Of a stretch of DNA of 64,000 nucleotides, positions 63,449 through 64,000 are shown in pieces (position 1 is the first letter of the stretch; each line of letters opens with the position of its first letter). The notes beneath the pieces are model-generated. The model did no database searches. It was given only the letters and a program-made list of their open reading frames with translations, and was not told the DNA's origin. The position numbers and the translations under genes were made by a program. This DNA is from Komarekiella delphini-convector SJRDD-AB1 (lineage in GTDB: Bacteria > Cyanobacteriota > Cyanobacteriia > Cyanobacteriales > Nostocaceae): contig NZ_VJXY01000013.1 of NCBI RefSeq assembly GCF_014831675.1, positions 62,001-126,000 of the forward strand, read 5' to 3'.

Positions 63449-64000
63449 CTAAATAGCAGCAGAATAGGCTTCATCCACCTTCAGAGTCGTACCTGTGATA
63501 AACTTGGCATCATCAGAAATCAGAAAAGCAATTGTTTTAGCAAACTCTGCATAGGTAGTGGGACGACCAAACATCAAATCAGAAGGCACATTCCATCCCT
63601 CTAACTCTGCCATTGAATCTGCTACAAAAAAAGGCGCTACGGAAATCATGCGAATCCTATCTGCTTTGTAACGCTTGGCATAAAGTTTTGTGAATCCTTC
63701 CATTGCGGCGCGGAGTGTACCGCTAAAGGTGTCCCTAATTCTGGTTCATGGGAATCACACGCGGAAATGTTCACGATGACACCGCCTCCTGAATATCGCA
63801 TTGCTTCTGTAACTAGTTTGGCGATGCGGACAACACTCAAAAACAACATTTCAAAGTTTTCTATCCACATTTGATCAGAAATAGATAGCAAATCTGGTCG
63901 GGGTGGATCTCCAAAACTATTTACCACTGCATCAATACGACCGAATTGAGTTAAAGTCGTCTCTACTAATAGCTGTAAGTCGTGGAAATGGGTAATTGAT
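63449..64000 (-). pseudogene. SDR-family oxidoreductase, frameshifted and cut by the window edge
   Basis: Read on the minus strand from the window end, the frame gives TLTQFGRIDAVVNSFGDPPR, then VTEAMRYSGGGVIVNISAC and ELGTPL. It shifts at about 63723-63726 into a second frame continuing SGTLRAAMEGFTKLYAKRYK, RIRMISVAPFFVADSM and FLISDDAKFITGTTLKVDEA. Both halves are one short-chain dehydrogenase/reductase with the NS/NISA strands and the C-terminal ITGTTLKVD segment. One base (an A in CCTTTAAGC) seems lost. The usual YxxxK pair is not evident at the junction, where the sequence gives SGTLR. The N-terminal Rossmann glycine motif is outside the window. The gene may be decayed or the shift may be a sequence error. 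Confidence 0.75.

Overview
The window looks like chromosome from a filamentous, probably heterocyst-forming cyanobacterium of the Nostoc group. The octamer GCGATCGC (HIP1) is scattered through genes on both strands. Spacers carry short tandem heptamers, many palindromic repeats and purine-rich/pyrimidine-rich repeats. Gene content is typically cyanobacterial: iron-uptake porin, two NdhD proteins, biosynthetic arginine decarboxylase, STAND ATPases and a baeRF-type ribosome factor. No rRNA, tRNA, CRISPR array or intact transposase was recognised.

Layout. 1-13 kb: end of a P-type ATPase, recF, a hypothetical, an MgtC-like protein, a large PEP-synthase-like enzyme, a baeRF protein, a DUF1361 membrane protein, exported hypotheticals, an SLH-domain porin and a small lipoprotein. 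13-29 kb is a metal-handling region. It holds two complete ECF transporters (a nickel-type system with a CbiM-PDGLE fusion, and a cobalt-type CbiMNQO), a Tat-exported multicopper oxidase, a metal-binding-looking lipoprotein, a ferritin-like protein, an FTR1 iron permease, a cobalamin/siderophore-type binding lipoprotein and MobA. Two STAND-type ATPases are embedded in it. 29-53 kb is mostly housekeeping: a DUF255 thioredoxin-fold protein, ClpP, RNase R, UbiX, shikimate kinase, ArgB, PdxH, an AI-2E family transporter, ScpA, a sugar-nucleotide pyrophosphorylase, SpeA, Ndk and TerC, plus one NB-ARC protein. 53-64 kb has two ndhD paralogues flanking thrB, a decaying stretch with mobile elements and gene relics, a two-gene coiled-coil operon with a nonsense codon, and a frameshifted SDR gene at the edge.

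The strongest unusual signals concern repeats and decay. Two related non-autonomous mobile elements (53664-54001 and 57659-57837) each have perfect 8-bp target duplications. Several conserved proteins (RecF, PEP-synthase-like, DUF255 protein, NB-ARC protein, NdhD paralogue) appear to contain in-frame peptides encoded by palindromic or repeat DNA of the kind found in the spacers. A 21-bp tandem repeat is expanded at 42.9 kb and nearly single-copy at 13.3 kb. A protein with three exact 219-bp repeats has a TAA in the first repeat where the other two have GAA. An RTX-type relic lies behind the first ndhD. One STAND ATPase has lost the acidic Walker B residues. I did not find a clear new multi-gene defence or biosynthetic system. 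The best candidates for undescribed function are the coiled-coil pair at 57.9-59.6 kb and the metal-island lipoprotein at 23.9 kb.
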